64,000 bases of DNA from Branchiostoma belcheri (taxonomy: Eukaryota > Chordata > Leptocardii > Amphioxiformes > Branchiostomatidae), in NCBI RefSeq assembly GCF_001625305.1, contig NW_017804365.1, positions 1,370,333 to 1,434,332 of the forward strand. The letters run 5' to 3'. The notes below the pieces were generated by a model that was not told the origin of the DNA, made no database searches, and saw nothing but the letters and a program-made list of their open reading frames with translations. Below are positions 44,134-56,410 of the stretch, in pieces. The position numbers were made by a program, and so were the translations under genes. Numbering within the stretch: the stretch's first letter is position 1; each line of letters begins with the position of its first letter.

Positions 44134-45228
44134 GTGAGTGATTGCAATTGAACTAGTCTGGCGCCAGCCACATATGTGTAGTCGTTAACTTGCTAACATC
44201 AAAAGCAATGAGGTCAATAAGGCATATGTCCGTTGAAGTGTAGACTTTGGCTCGATACCAATTTGTTGAATAATGATATAGAAACCGGTCGTCTAAAATT
44301 AGACTACAGGAATTCACTTGTGATCGAACTGGCCACATCTGCCTTCATATTGAAAGAAGTCAACCCCCGCAGTTAAGTACGAAGAAAGACCAGAGATCTA
44401 TATATCTATAGACTACTGTCTTTTTTCTATGTATTCCCTTGCAATTAGCTATTAGGTATGGGCTTGTAAATAAAGATTATAATATTTGTACCCGGGAGTG
44501 ACATTCAAGCTTATCTACTAGTCCATAAAGCCAATATCTAGCAACCTTGGCCTTGTTTAAGCTTATTGAGCATAACCAATGCTGATGTTCTTGATATGAC
44601 ATTGCTGACCAAGTAATCTCCGATGAGTCGTTAAATCTAGAAAAGTATTGTGCTAAAGTGTACATTGTATCCAGATTTTGAATTGTTGGATATCTTGTTT
44701 ACTGTATTTTTCCCTTTGGGTACAGGTTCAAACGTTTTTAAGCAATACTAACGCTGTAAATAAATACATTAATCTAAAAAGAAAACATGATAACATTTTG
44801 CTGATGTTCACTTTTCCGCTTTTAAACTTGATGACAGTCCCGTATTGATCACCTTGCCTAATATTGTCCCAAAAGTAACGTAACTTGGCCCATTAATGGT
44901 TACACGACACGACTGTGATTGTATTTCTGCCGTAGCCCTTTGTTAGGTTGATTCGCTGTATCGTTAGTTCGTGGCTCCGCAACGAACTATTGAGTGCGCG
45001 ATGATCTACTAAGGAGTGGTTAGAGAGCTGCTTGTCAGATGAGGATGAGAGATAAGGCAGCGGCACAATAGGCGAGGGTGACTGGATGTTGGAGTATCGG
45101 TGAGAGGAAAGATGAAGCAGGTGGGGATGGAAGGGAAGAACATGACTTTCTCATATAACGCCAGGGGCATATGTGTATCATAGCACAAAATACTACATGG
45201 ATACTAGAAAGTTAACATTTGCAAAGCA
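44134..45228. other. No clear gene; purine-rich tract
   Basis: A strongly purine-biased stretch (GGATGAGAGATAAGG and similar) runs over about 45010-45140. A minus-strand frame at 44153-44338 has no splice support. Confidence 0.4.
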
Positions 45229-45462
45229 AATGCATAATGTCGACCTTCGCATATGGTGTGTTAATTGTTACTCAAACACATTCATATATTTGGTCAGACA
45301 GGAGCCTAAATCCCTCATGCTATAAAATTGCAACATTATGTAACCCAACACCAGTTACTACGGTGACAGGCGGTCTGGTTCAGATCCTTGACCAGGTCAG
45401 TGTTTGGAAGGGAGGAAGAAGAAGAAACAGAGCAAAAACAAAATGTTTTCCTTCGGTAAAGG
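45229..45462 (+). repeat. Family X repeat, copy 3
   Basis: GCATAATGTCGACCTTCGCATATGG through CCAACACCAGTTACTACGG (X box mutated at 45354-45367), TTGACCAGGTCAGTGTTTGG and ATGTTTTCCTTCGGTAAA. Only one AGGTCA half site remains. Confidence 0.85.
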
Positions 45463-46049
45463 TAATTAGCTACGTGATGGCAATGACATGGAGTTGCCAA
45501 AATCGATTAAATTCAAAGCATATGACCACATTCTTTAGGTCACTTTTCATGCCAGACGATCATCAAGTGAACCTTTAATCTAAGCTAGCCTTACCTGCAA
45601 GTTTTTGTGGTTCTTGGAGGCTGTGTTTGCCTATTTTCATTGGCCGCAATGGCAATACAATGTTTCTTTTTCTTAAGGTTATATAATGCGTGATTTATGT
45701 TAATTTATGTCCATTTGGGACCATTTGTTTTCCGGATTATGCGGTCTAACCGAATGCTTTGATTATTGATTAACAGTACTATTGCTGCTGTCGTCCTGAT
45801 GTTAAACGTTGCAATAGGGTGCCTGGGAACGATGTGAAAGCGTCTGCATCAAGGAAACGTGCAAGTGCTCTGCGTTTATGCAATGCTAAAACAGTCTAGT
45901 TTGTGCAGTTATAACATTTATCAACGACATTAACCCTCGAAACTGTCGCAAACCACACCCAATATCATCAACGGTTCACTGTCTAATTTATTCTCTATCC
46001 ACCAATTTGGCTCAACGTGCCACGAAAATAAAATCCCAGGTAGGCTCAC

Positions 46050-46220
46050 CTTTCCGCCCATGGCAACGTAGAGAAGATGAACCTTTTCCAACATCACGCA
46101 AACATGAAACGCGGGTCATCACTGTCATTTTAATGGATACAATCTTCGGGGGGTACAAGCAGCATTGAGATGTCGACTGGTGACAAGGGTCTGCTGGAGA
46201 CATACGCCCAGTAATCACCT
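46050..46220 (-). CDS. Candidate Cys-rich internal exon
   Basis: On the minus strand CCACTGTCACAG ends at 46221 and a consensus donor GGAAAG|GTGAGC follows 46050. The 171 bases between are open and encode seven-odd Cys (DPCHQSTSQCCLYPPK, then RVSCLRDVGKGSSSLRCHGR). The cysteine density and Pro/Ser content suggest an extracellular module. The acceptor's pyrimidine tract is weak. Family unknown. Confidence 0.35.
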
Positions 46221-46917
46221 CTGTGACAGTGGTTACCACTTAACACTGGTAAAAAAACATAAGTAGATATTTCTTCTTGGCACTAAAATGTTGTTATGAC
46301 TTCACGATGAATGTTTCCGCAGCATTTAAAATGTTATAATAAAAATATTTCAAACGTTTTTTTTTTTCATTTTTCCACCCTATCAATCAATTATTTAACT
46401 GCTATTAATATATTTTGACAATCTGACCATAGCATGTTGGAAATTGATATTTTCGTCGCTAGCATACACGAAACACACAGAGACAATTAGTTTCTTATCA
46501 GTATGCTCTTCCGTCAATGTTATTATATTGCCATAGGTTTATTGAGCAATCCTGACAATTGTGCTCTGTCAAGGAGCTGGCAACGGAATGCAAATGCCAC
46601 TTCATTGACACCAATGTCGTTAAAAGTCGGGCGACTTTTGCGCTCTGGAGCCACAACTTCCTCTTTAAACATCAATTGAGTTGCCTTCCGGGCACCTTTC
46701 CAAGTGCTGAGCCGTCCTCATTCAGATCCCATATGTATCACCTTAAGTGTCGTTGCTGTCTTATTTATGAGTGCAGGGAAATCCAGGACGTATTTCAAAG
46801 ATGATGAAGGATTCAGGAAGAGAATTGCCTGAATCTACTTCTTGATTTAAACTTAGAAAAGCACATTTCTTCGTAACAAATAGAAAGCTTTAACAGGTTT
46901 GTAAGAATTTCAATTTT

Positions 46918-47334
46918 TTGTTTCGCGTATTCCAACTTATTGAGTTGTTTCATCTGACAAGAAAACCTGAGAACACGCTCGACGGAGTGTATACACGCAT
47001 GCTACGAGCTGTGCTCAACAAATGCTGGAAACGCCACCCGACTAAAGCAGAACTGTATGGGGCATTGCAATCTGTATCATCTACCATACGAGAGAGGAGG
47101 GCTAGATTCACTGGGCATTGTTTTAGAAGCAAAAATTAGCTTGTTAGTGATACGTTTGCTCTGGACATGGACATGCCAACGTCGGGCGACCTCATCGGAT
47201 CTACATTTGTACATTGGCCAGCTTGCTGAAGATGTAGGGGTGAAGGCTGAACATCTGAAGCGGTTAATGGCGGACAGAACTGTCTGGAGGAAAAGAGTCG
47301 CCTTGGTCCGGGCAAATCGCCTGACATAATGATA
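46918..47334 (+). pseudogene. RTE-type retrotransposon 3' coding remnant
   Basis: The + frame reads TRMLRAVLNKCWKRHPTKAE, then STIRERRARFTGHCFRSKN before a stop at 47137-47139. After a frame change the C-terminal part follows (QLAEDVGVKAEHLKRLMADR, then WRKRVALVRAN). This order (M-L-R-A-V-L-N...R-R-x-R-F-x-G-H-C...D-R-x-x-W) is the conserved end of RTE-clade polyproteins. The internal stop and the frameshift make it non-functional. Confidence 0.85.
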
Positions 47335-48293
47335 GAGTTGTTGTTGCCTGTGTCTTTATGAATGTCAACTGCATAACCAAAGAAGCTGTGAATGGATACT
47401 AAATGATATTTGGTTGGCGAGTGGCGGTTTTCAAGTTTAAAAATGGTTCATCTGCAGTTTTCGTACTGTATTGCAACGGGCTGTGTACGTAAAACATAAC
47501 CCACGAAACTGTAAATGGATGTGCATGATATTGACTGGACGGGTAGAGCAGTGAATACGAAGGTCAAGTTTAATATAGGCTGCCTAGTGGGTATATATGG
47601 TACTGGCTGCAGCGGAGCTTCAACATTTAAGATAAAATTATGTCCTGATTTATAAATTATGTTAACGATGTTCACCTTCATTGTAAATTCCAAATGCCGC
47701 AAACGTATTAGACACTGGCAAGTATGAAATTCGCGACAGTTTTTACAATGTCGTACCATTTTTCATCAATTATTCAAATTAAGTTCTAATTTAAACAATC
47801 AGAAATCAGATCCCTGCACTTGCGTGTACTCTTTGTGTTGGAATAAAGTTTAGCATCATATTTTGTTAAACAAAGTTTAGCGAGTCGGAGACTGGGTGTT
47901 TTTCTGAGTGACAGAAACTACAAGCCAAACAATACCTGACCCAGCCTGGCCCCGCAGTATCCCAGATCCATAGCAACCCACCAGTTTTAATGTCTGTATT
48001 CACCACCATGGAGCCATGCCAATATGTTACACAGAGAGGTTAATTGGTGAGAACCGCAGAAAGACAGACAAATTTCCGTTCAGAGAGCACAAATAACAAA
48101 GAACGACCTCGGACCGATACGTGACATGGTTTCTCAACGCCTCTCAAAGTGAGGCCTCAAAAAGTATCGGCAGATTTATTGATTAACGAGGGGCGGGCGC
48201 TGTTAGTTGAAGCACCCGGGGTCACGGGGAATCAGATGTTGGAGGGTAGGCACACTAAGGGAAGAAACGAAGCCCTATTTCTTCCCTAGGTTA
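47335..48293. other. No recognisable gene
   Basis: AT-rich unique DNA, with a GC-richer patch from about 48100 leading into the MITE at 48294. Confidence 0.5.
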
Positions 48294-48680
48294 GGCCACA
48301 CTGTCTTAATTTTATGGATGACATCCGCGCGCGCATTGATTTTCGCCTGTTCTCCAAAAAAAGATCACGTCCATCGAGCGCGAGGCTCTGGCCAGGCTCT
48401 AGGCCTGGTCGCTCGCATCGAGGCACCCAGGCTACCGAAGCTCCACGACTCAAGACCTCAGAACATACGTACAGTGCGGATTCATAAATTCCGCAAAAAG
48501 CCAGCATGAGCCGGATTGTCGTATACGTCGCTAAGTACTGCCGCAAATTCACAATACCAGCTTTGTATTCCTGTGGTTTAGTAGTATTTCTATTTTTGAC
48601 CGGAATTTTTTTGTTCGCCCGCGCGCACTAGTTTGGGGGTCTTCAGAGGATGTCATCTATAAAATTAAGACGGCGTGGCC
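48294..48680. mobile_element. PIF/Harbinger-like MITE, copy D
   Basis: TTA flanks at 48291-48293 and 48681-48683. Ends GGCCACACTGTCTTAATTTT and the inverse AAAATTAAGACGGCGTGGCC; inner part TATGGATGACATCCGCGCGC shared with other copies. GC-rich interior without a credible gene (frames 48207-48552 on both strands are by-products). Confidence 0.88.
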
Positions 48681-48896
48681 TTATGAGGTACCAGATCAAA
48701 CCCTCTAAGTGGATTTATCTTGTCTAGTCACAAAAGCGTTAAGGCTTTTGTATCCAAGTTGTTGTTTTTTTTTGTTTTATTGCAAACTTTTTTTAAAGTT
48801 ACATCCAAGCCTCCGTTCGGCTGAGCAGTGATCGCCATAACATTGGAGGTAATAAACGACGGGGTGTCTAGCTATGCTGAGGTCACATCTTCAAAG

Positions 48897-49053
48897 CGGG
48901 GCCCGGCCTGTCAGTCTTATGTAACGAAAAGTAGAATTTAAAGGACAACAAAGTACAAAAAAGTTGAGAAAATTAATAAAGGGAACTATCTGCTTATTGT
49001 ATTGATATAAATGTTTGATTTTTCCTTAATTAAAACAGACAGGCCGGGCCCCG
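48897..49053. repeat. 16-bp GC-rich inverted repeat around an AT-rich spacer
   Basis: CGGGGCCCGGCCTGTC (48897-48912) is perfectly inverted at 49038-49053. The 125-bp spacer is AT-rich. Could be the ends of a short foldback element. Confidence 0.7.
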
Positions 49054-50115
49054 TTCAGCATAAGATGTCGCACGTTGCGAATTGGTGTTCCAAAATATCC
49101 CCTGCCGTCCCCAGATTCTATTACCCGTCCAGACACAAAGTATATTTTTATAAGGCGATATGAGTCGGCTTCCCGCAATGTCTTTCGGGGTTTTGCAGTC
49201 CATTTCGTGCACTGTCATGGCCGAAGAGTGATGATTCTATTCCGTCAGTCGGATCCCCCAGGACAGACCCGTGTCACCTCGGGGTCATCTCCCGCCAAAG
49301 AAATTGAACAGACGTGACTTGAGGAACTTTCTCTTTTGTCAGTCGGGTTTAACAGTGGTATTGTCTGGTTAGGTACATTTTGTGAAGAATTTCTTAGAAA
49401 CGATTGCAACATTCATGTTAGATGCAAACAGTTTCCAACTGTATAGTAGAACCCGTTCATTCTATCATGGATTCCAATTAGCCAAGATCTAAGATACAAG
49501 ATGACTCTATTCCCCATTCGCAGTGTGAAAGACACTGAATTAAAATCGAATTTACATATACTAAGAATCTTAATTAGATAAAAAAGTTGCAGTGGCTAAA
49601 ATATTGACGTTTTAAAATAGACGCAGTTGAGTAATATAGGTGGCTATAGATATTTACAACAATGCAAGTTACGATTTCATGTCAGACAAAGCTACAAAAG
49701 ACAGACTGGCACAATATATTTACAGTGCTGATTTCATGCCAAGTCCGTGCTTGTTGAGCAAACTGATCATGGAATACAAGAGTTCTGGTATCTTTTTTGT
49801 TCTAGTCGTGGGAATGTCCAGTTTATGACCGTTGCGGGTCACTCTACCAGAAATCTGGGCCCTGTGTAGTGTAGCCAATGTTTCGATGATATTCTTTCTT
49901 TGTTGTAGATATTGAAGACAGTGAAGGATTTCACTACCTCATATTATGTGAGAAAAAGATAATGCTTTTGTATTGCATATCGCTTTTTAAATTTCGTAAA
50001 TGATTATTATAACCTGATTATTTTTGTATCAGGTGTTTGTGCTTTGGTGTTGTCACTAGATGTTGTAAGAATACATCAATACAAGGACGTCTAGGTATGA
50101 GATATACAAGGCAAT
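49054..50115. other. No clear gene
   Basis: A coding-like patch at 49060-49310 is open in overlapping frames on both strands and has no clear splice context; the rest is AT-rich. Confidence 0.4.
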
Positions 50116-50193
50116 TGTTACTCAAGCAACTCGACAAATTTTAAAAACCGACAGACATTTTAAGTAGCATCCATTACTTATCGTCAGTGACTA
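50116..50193. repeat. Family H repeat, degenerate half copy
   Basis: GTTACTCAAGCAACTCGACA... ACAGACATTTTAAGTAGCATCC...TTACTTATCGTCAGTGAC. On the minus strand: CTGACGA, stem AAGTA/TACTT, then AAAA where other copies have GAAA. Confidence 0.65.
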
Positions 50194-52193
50194 ATGGAAT
50201 CTGTAGATGAACAGCTATTTATCCAAAAACTACCATAATGATGAAAAATAACGTAGATGAGGTACTAGGTAAACACAATTACAGTCCATAGGAAACAAAA
50301 AAAGTAAGACGAGCTGATTTTTACATATTCAGCTTAACGCCCAATGCCAACACGACTGCAATACCCTACACCTTCGTCTGTATAGCCTATTTACAATGTA
50401 GCTACTGACCTGCCGACCCGAACCGTTCTCCTAGTTCTGGCACTAGTCCATGTTGGTACCGCCTGATATACAGAGCCATTTTGTTGCAGGCAATTACAGA
50501 CGTCTTTGATGGACGTACATAGCCGCAAAACTTTCTATGATATTCATTTAATTAGTCTTTAACCGGCAGGTGGCTTCCATTTAATCAGTCTCCCTGGAGA
50601 ACCTTGGAGATCGTAAAGTAGCTGTTATTCTATGCGGAGGTAGATGGATGTTTTTCGATTGTCTTGAGTAAATTCTTTTTGAAATACACATTGACGGCCT
50701 ACGAGACTTCTTCAACGAAGTATGTACTTGACTATCCTAAAAATGTCTTACTTTGAGATTGTTAGTCCTAAAAATTCTCTAAGACTTACCATCCCAAAGA
50801 ATAAGACCTTTGATGAAATCTTTAAGACTAAGAATATTTATGACACCAAAAAGAAAACGTTACAACCAGGTAACTGCAAAGAGTTTGCATACAAAATTAC
50901 AAATCATAAATCATATACATTATTTAGCAAATCTTCTGACGTTAATACAGATGAGCTTTAGGGAAGATAAAGCTAGTGATATGACAGTTCTTTGTTGTAC
51001 AAGGTTATGGTTAGGACATGTTTGAATTGTGATCATACTATTATGTGCATGTGTATTTGTATAGTTTTATGTGATATTTATTTTACAATTAAAACTGTTG
51101 ATGTCTGCAAGCAAATGGTAGTCTGCAAGCAAATCGTACTCTTCGCAGTCACCAATGATCGGTGCTCTACCGCACGCGTTCTTACCCATTGTCTAACCCG
51201 CTCCACTTATTGATGGTCCTCATTACGAAGTCATCAGAACGATTTGCCCAATTTAAAGGACTGCTACTGTAAAGTGCCATTCGTTTTAAAGCGTCGTGAA
51301 TAACGTATGCTAGCGAATCAGATTTGTGCATTTTGATAGCGTTAAAATGACGGGACGCCTGACTGCACATTCAAAACCAAGGTTATATAGAGTAGAGCTG
51401 TCATACAGGCAAGGACAAACGCAGATCTCCTATACATACAGTCGGTTAGAAACTAATTGTGAGGGAGTTGTAAATGATGATTTTACTAGCCCCTCTCCTG
51501 ATTGCCAAGGAAAGGGCAGGCAACGCTCGGTTGAACGTCATAAAATTCTAATACGATCTTCTGAAACAGAATCTGGCTAACCTTGAAGGATGGCGTAGAG
51601 GTCAAGTCATGAATCTTGTCGCCAAGTCACCTCGATAATCTCCGCTCGCTATTGATTATCAGCTACACAGCATATGGTTGAACTCGTGATATATTACCGA
51701 GATTGATGACTTTTTACCGACTAACGAAGTGGTACCCTCTACCTTGATTGTCCCTTAAGCGATCATTACGGAAATGTAATTCATTTTGTCTTGACATGAG
51801 GGATAATTATTGGCAATTTTCTGGAACCCACACGAAGACGGACACACCAGTATTGTCCATCTTGCCGCAGTATCACGGAGAGATTGACGGTTTATGCACA
51901 TTTAACCACATGGTCACATGCATTATTTAAGCAGCACTGTCATTAAGAAGACATCATAGACTTTACTTTGCCCCGTTGAGCCATTATCCTAGGTTAATCC
52001 CATCTCTATCACAAAAGGTATACAGACGAATTGGCCATTTGTTGTCTCTTGCGTTCTAATTAAGCAACATGTATCTTAGAATATTGAATACCGTTGCGTG
52101 ACGATGTTGTCCCTGGCTAGCCCATGCTCAGCGTGGTTCCAATCTACGTTTTACTGCGGTGGGACAGATGACGTTTAGAAAGACTGCACCTAG
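50194..52193. other. No recognisable gene
   Basis: Mixed sequence. A 20-bp word (GTCTGCAAGCAAAT...) is repeated in tandem near 51101-51137. Frames at 50722-50961 and 51326-51580 have no splice or family support. Confidence 0.4.
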
Positions 52194-52670
52194 GGCCACA
52201 GCAAGTAAACTTTATGGATGTCATCCTCCGCAGAACCTACATCTAATGCGATAAGGCGAAAAAACAATTTTTATGTATTTTCAAATTTTCATTAGTCTAG
52301 TTAAACAAGAAATGACACCTTTATTGTACTATGTTTACTGCCAACTATTACAACATCCATTTGTCACTGAAAACTAAGTTTTCAACTACTTCACAAAAGC
52401 TTTTGATTCAGTGAACATATGACTTATAAAGGGAATGAAATGCATAACTGCATCAAAGTAAAAGGCAAAACAATAAGAGCCTTGTCTGGTCTCCTCTCTT
52501 CATATTCATCTGCCATCCACGTTATGGCATGGAAACAGACATTTTTGCCTATTATCGACATGTTGACGACTTTCAGAAGGCAAGAAATTTGTTATTTTTC
52601 CAAAATCAGGCGAAAAATAATGCGCGCGCAGATGTCATCCATAAAATTACTTACTATGGCTTAACCATAC
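52194..52670. mobile_element. PIF/Harbinger-like MITE, copy E (decayed ends)
   Basis: Left end GGCCACAGCAAGTAAACTTT ATGGATGTCATCC; right end GATGTCATCCATAAAATTAC TTACTATGGC, then TTAA. The outermost bases have drifted, so no clean target duplication is left. Shares the left-end subfamily of copy A. Confidence 0.75.
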
Positions 52671-52849
52671 ACATACATATCAGGGAATTGAATACAGGAA
52701 TTGGAGAAAAAGTTTTCTGAGATCTTTGACCTAACTTTTTTTTTCAGTTTCCCCAGGATGCGTGGTGTCTAAAAGAAACCTAGGGAACGACAACGAAGCA
52801 CAAAAACAGACACGGCTAAAACACAACCTCGGTGTACAAAAGTAATAAG

Positions 52850-53127
52850 TTCAAGTTTCAAGTTTTATTCATAAAAACCAGCCTTGTAGCTAGTGCACAA
52901 ACAAGCTGAATAACACTGATTTTTTTTTTACAATTGTGTAAAATACAAAAGTACAAATACAAAATTAACATTACAAAGCCACAAATGGGCACTTAAGTAA
53001 AGTCCAGAGAGTCCTGAGAGTTACTGCAAAGACTCGTTGTACAGGCATATTGTCTTGTGTAAGAAAGAGTTTTTCAGTCTCTTTGTACGGGCCGCTGGTA
53101 CTGTAAGTGCAGTTCCATTTCCAATCC
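52850..53127 (-). mobile_element. 5'-truncated non-LTR retrotransposon 3' end
   Basis: On the minus strand the frame ending at TAA 53021-53023 reads GTALTVPAARTKRLKNSFLH KTICLYNESLQ, the V-P-x-x-R-T-x-R...S-F...L-Y-N end of a LINE polyprotein. The 3' UTR runs to about 52850 and ends in AATAAAAC. It is a third LINE lineage, distinct from those at 18.4 and 47 kb. Confidence 0.7.
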
Positions 53128-53753
53128 ATAAACTATGAATTCAAATGAATGACCTGCAGTTCAGTTCAAGTCAACCTCTGCGGTTATTGCTTTGGAAATA
53201 ATAGGTCTGAGTTTGCCGTATCCACAAAACATATTGAGCTGACTTGTAAGGTTGAGTGCAAGTTGAAACAACGACGAAATCAGTTAAGACGTACATAATT
53301 AGCCAGGTATCCGGCCTATCCTGGCTCCTTTGGGGCCTACAGAGGTCCCCCCCTAATCCCAAAGCAAATCTAGTGTGGCAAAAGACAGTATCAAATCGGC
53401 TAGGCCTCTCCGGCCAATTTAGCACTGTCTTTTGCCACCCTATGATCTGCTTGGAGATGAGTTCCCAGCCGCCCTGTTCAACTAGGATCCCGGTACTACC
53501 GGTGATTTTGCACGGCAGGAGTTAAATTGGCCAGCCATCATCAAACTCCTGCCGTGCAACCCTCCTACAGAGTGTAACACACCTACCCGGTGCCTAGTTG
53601 AGCTTGGTGGGTGGAACTACAACCCAGAAGATAGCACGCTTACGCCTCAGTAGAGAAATGGAAAAATGGCGTTCTAAACAGGCATGTCCAGTTTTGTTTT
53701 TAAAATGTAACAACTAATATAAAAATGCAAATAAAAATAGAAAGACAACGCAA

Positions 53754-53986
53754 ATGCATAATGTTCACCTCCGCATATGGTCTGGTTGGTTGATTCTTAC
53801 TCAAATACATTCATATATATATGTCACACAAGAGTATAAATCCCTCCTACTTTAAAATTGCAACATTATGTAACCCAACACCAGTTACCATGGCGAGAGA
53901 CGTCAAAACGATCAGGTAATTAGCCAGGTCAAAGGTTAGTGTTTGGAACGGAAAAAAGAAGAAACAATATGTTTTCCTTCGGTAAA
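53754..53986 (+). repeat. Family X repeat, copy 4 (X box, CRE-like and DR1)
   Basis: GCATAATGTTCACCTCCGCATATGG onward. X-box-like GTTACCATGGCGAG at 53884-53897, directly followed by AGACGTCA (53898-53905), and AGGTCA-A-AGGTTA, a DR1 with one mismatch, at 53926-53938. Ends near ATGTTTTCCTTCGGTAAA. Confidence 0.85.
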
Positions 53987-55564
53987 CATTATAAAAACAA
54001 TCATCTGGATTCCAATATCTTATCACGTACCAAAAATCAAAGAAATCGTGCAAACCCACCGTGAGATATAGCTAAGAACACACAAACATAACCAAAAACA
54101 GTACCCTTAGGGGATGGATATTTTGGAAGCTGAAAATTGAAAACTAATTAATAAACTATAAGACAGGGACCAATAACGGTAACACAATTGTTTCTCAGTC
54201 TTTATTATCATCATCTAAAGGTATCTAAGCATTAAATATTTTAAACTTTTTTTTAATACATAATGTCATAGCAAACGATAAATAAATTCACGACAAACGA
54301 AAGGAAAGTCATCTTTAATGACTGGGACATTTTGGTACCTATATATACATGTAGGCACCGGAAAGATTCGTCGAAAGATCGTAATACGATCGCAAACCGA
54401 GAGAATTCTTAGTGTATTCGTGCAAGTGTCGAACAAAATTCAGCTGCCTTGTTACCGTAAAGGTTGTTACATGCCCTTCTCACTGGTTGTATCTGTCACA
54501 ACTAGTAGAAAATCAGATCACATCAAAATCATCAGAAGACAAGTTACACATGTGGCAAAGCAGTTAGGTAGAGCGCGATGGGCTCCAAAAAGATCCATGG
54601 AGGTTTCCCAACACCAGCCGTGGGTATATACCCTTCTTTCACAACTCTGCATTATTCAATGGATGTAAAGCCGTTTGGAGAGTACTAACTGTTGCCGAGC
54701 GTCACGGTTTGCAGATTCCTGAGTAGTATAAGAGGTGTTATATAACCCGTCGTATGTTACTCAATAGCCGCAGGTGCCAAATAAATTTTTCATTCACTGC
54801 GGCTGTTTCTGGTAAATCAGACTACACGGTGGGTGTTTCACACTCCAGTCGCTTAGTTTTTCGCCATTAGAGGTGGAGACGCGTAATTCATCGCGTTAGG
54901 GTGTACATCATAGCAGCTCGTTACCTATACTGCTTCTTGTGCCATTTGCCTCTAGAAGATGTTACAGAGATGTTGCTCAGAATTTCATCATCAAAAGTGG
55001 TCGTTTTGTTTGTAATTGACTTTTCGACTTCAATTATTCTACTCGTGCCCTATCAGTTATTCTAAGGGATAGGGATTGGGACTTGCACTCGTTGAATTTC
55101 ATTTACTCAACCCCAATTAGCTTGTTTCGATTTTTTTAATTTTACGGATTTTACCAAACTTAAAAAGGTTCAAGAAACCAAACTCAACTGGTCTTGTGAC
55201 TGAAGAGATATCCTTTCGTCCCATATACAGTTATTCTCCTTCCGAATTATTCCACGCCAGAGACGGTCGCTAGATTTGAGGGTGTGCAGCTTCGAATAGA
55301 GACGCCAAAAAAACTTGGGTGTTCCCCCTTAATCATTTTGTGTAGATGTATAATTTCCATGGATCTTGAGTTCGACACCATCTTGTATGTCTTTATGTTT
55401 TTGCTGTTGCTTTGATTCAAACGGGATGGCCGTGTTGGACGAGAGTTCTATATACGATGTTTGTGATATGTGTTGGTAGTAATCATAGAAAAATGTTGAA
55501 CTTGATTCCAACACAGAGATCAAATTTTCAGAGACCACTGTCGCCTTCATCAGGATAAATAATG
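53987..55564. other. No clear gene; hammerhead-like word near the right end
   Basis: The frame 54318-54668 has no support. On the minus strand near 55514-55551 the text CCTGATGAAGGCGACAGTGG, then TCTCTGAAAA resembles the CTGANGA...GAAA word pair of families H and P. The minus frame 55329-55550 next to it is low-confidence. Confidence 0.35.
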
Positions 55565-55700
55565 ACCAATCACTTCAGAACGTAATCTCGCGAGAGTTAC
55601 GGTTACAGACGCGTGATCTAATTCTCACGAGACTTTGCTGATGGTCACGTGTCTGTAACCGTAACTCTCGCGAGATTATGTTTTGAAGTGATTTTTATGT
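55565..55700. repeat. About 50-bp-arm palindrome with TCTCGCGAGA motifs
   Basis: AATCACTTCAGAACGTAATC...TTACGGTTACAGAC in the left arm (55568-55618) is inverted at 55646-55696 with only a few mismatches. Each arm holds a perfect TCTCGCGAGA (55586-55595 and 55666-55675), a variant TCTCACGAGA is in the loop (55623-55632), and CACGTG is at 55647-55652. Downstream a TCAATAAAC and a (TAT)n run (about 55768-55788) look like a retro-element tail. Confidence 0.85.
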
Positions 55701-56410
55701 GTTTCTATGTCTATGTAATTTACTTATTTATTCAGCTTCACAAAATGAATTGTTGTCAATAAACTATTATTATTATTATTATTATTAAATGGCAGCTGTG
55801 AGGTGTCATGAATAGGATTAATGCAACCTTTACAAGGGCATATTTTACATTTTGAGCACAAATAAAAATGAATTGTGAACAAACATATCATTGATGAAAT
55901 ATATTAAGAATATAAAACAATATTACACTAATTAGATTAATAAATAAAATACGTAAAACAAACTAATGTTACATGACACGTGCCTGCTCCAACGGTCATA
56001 AAAATGCATTTATTGAATCTTTGGTTGTATTTGTGTGCAAATTCACGTGGGTGTTGTACACGAAATTAAGAAAAAGAGAGATTTAGAGTTTTAAAAATTT
56101 TACAAGAATTTGGAGATCTCAAAACTTTATGACAAGTGTACATGTCTACAAGTCGCCATTTCTACGGAGAAGTTGAAAATCTCTCTTGATGAAAAAGCTC
56201 CGTTTTTTATCTGGTGCGATACTATGTAATCTTCTTGAAAGTCGTTAATGTAATGATTAATGACTTCCCCACCCTGTGACAAACTGAAACCAACCATATC
56301 CTTCGCATGAAAGTTCATCTTTTTTTTTATTCCAGCATGTAGTCACTAGTCACTAGACATGGTGACGGCACACTCAAGTATTAAACTTATATTAAAGCCG
56401 CCACGAACAC
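55701..56410. other. AT-rich DNA with (TAT)n run
   Basis: AATAAACTATTATTATTATT lies at about 55759-55788. No gene recognised. Confidence 0.5.

Noticed and set aside
44153-44338. Possible TGF-beta propeptide exon (LIAFDVSKLT) on the minus strand
   Set aside because: Only a six-residue likeness, with a weak frame and no splice sites.
48207-48552. Overlapping GC-rich frames on both strands
   Set aside because: They lie across a MITE and show no codon preference.
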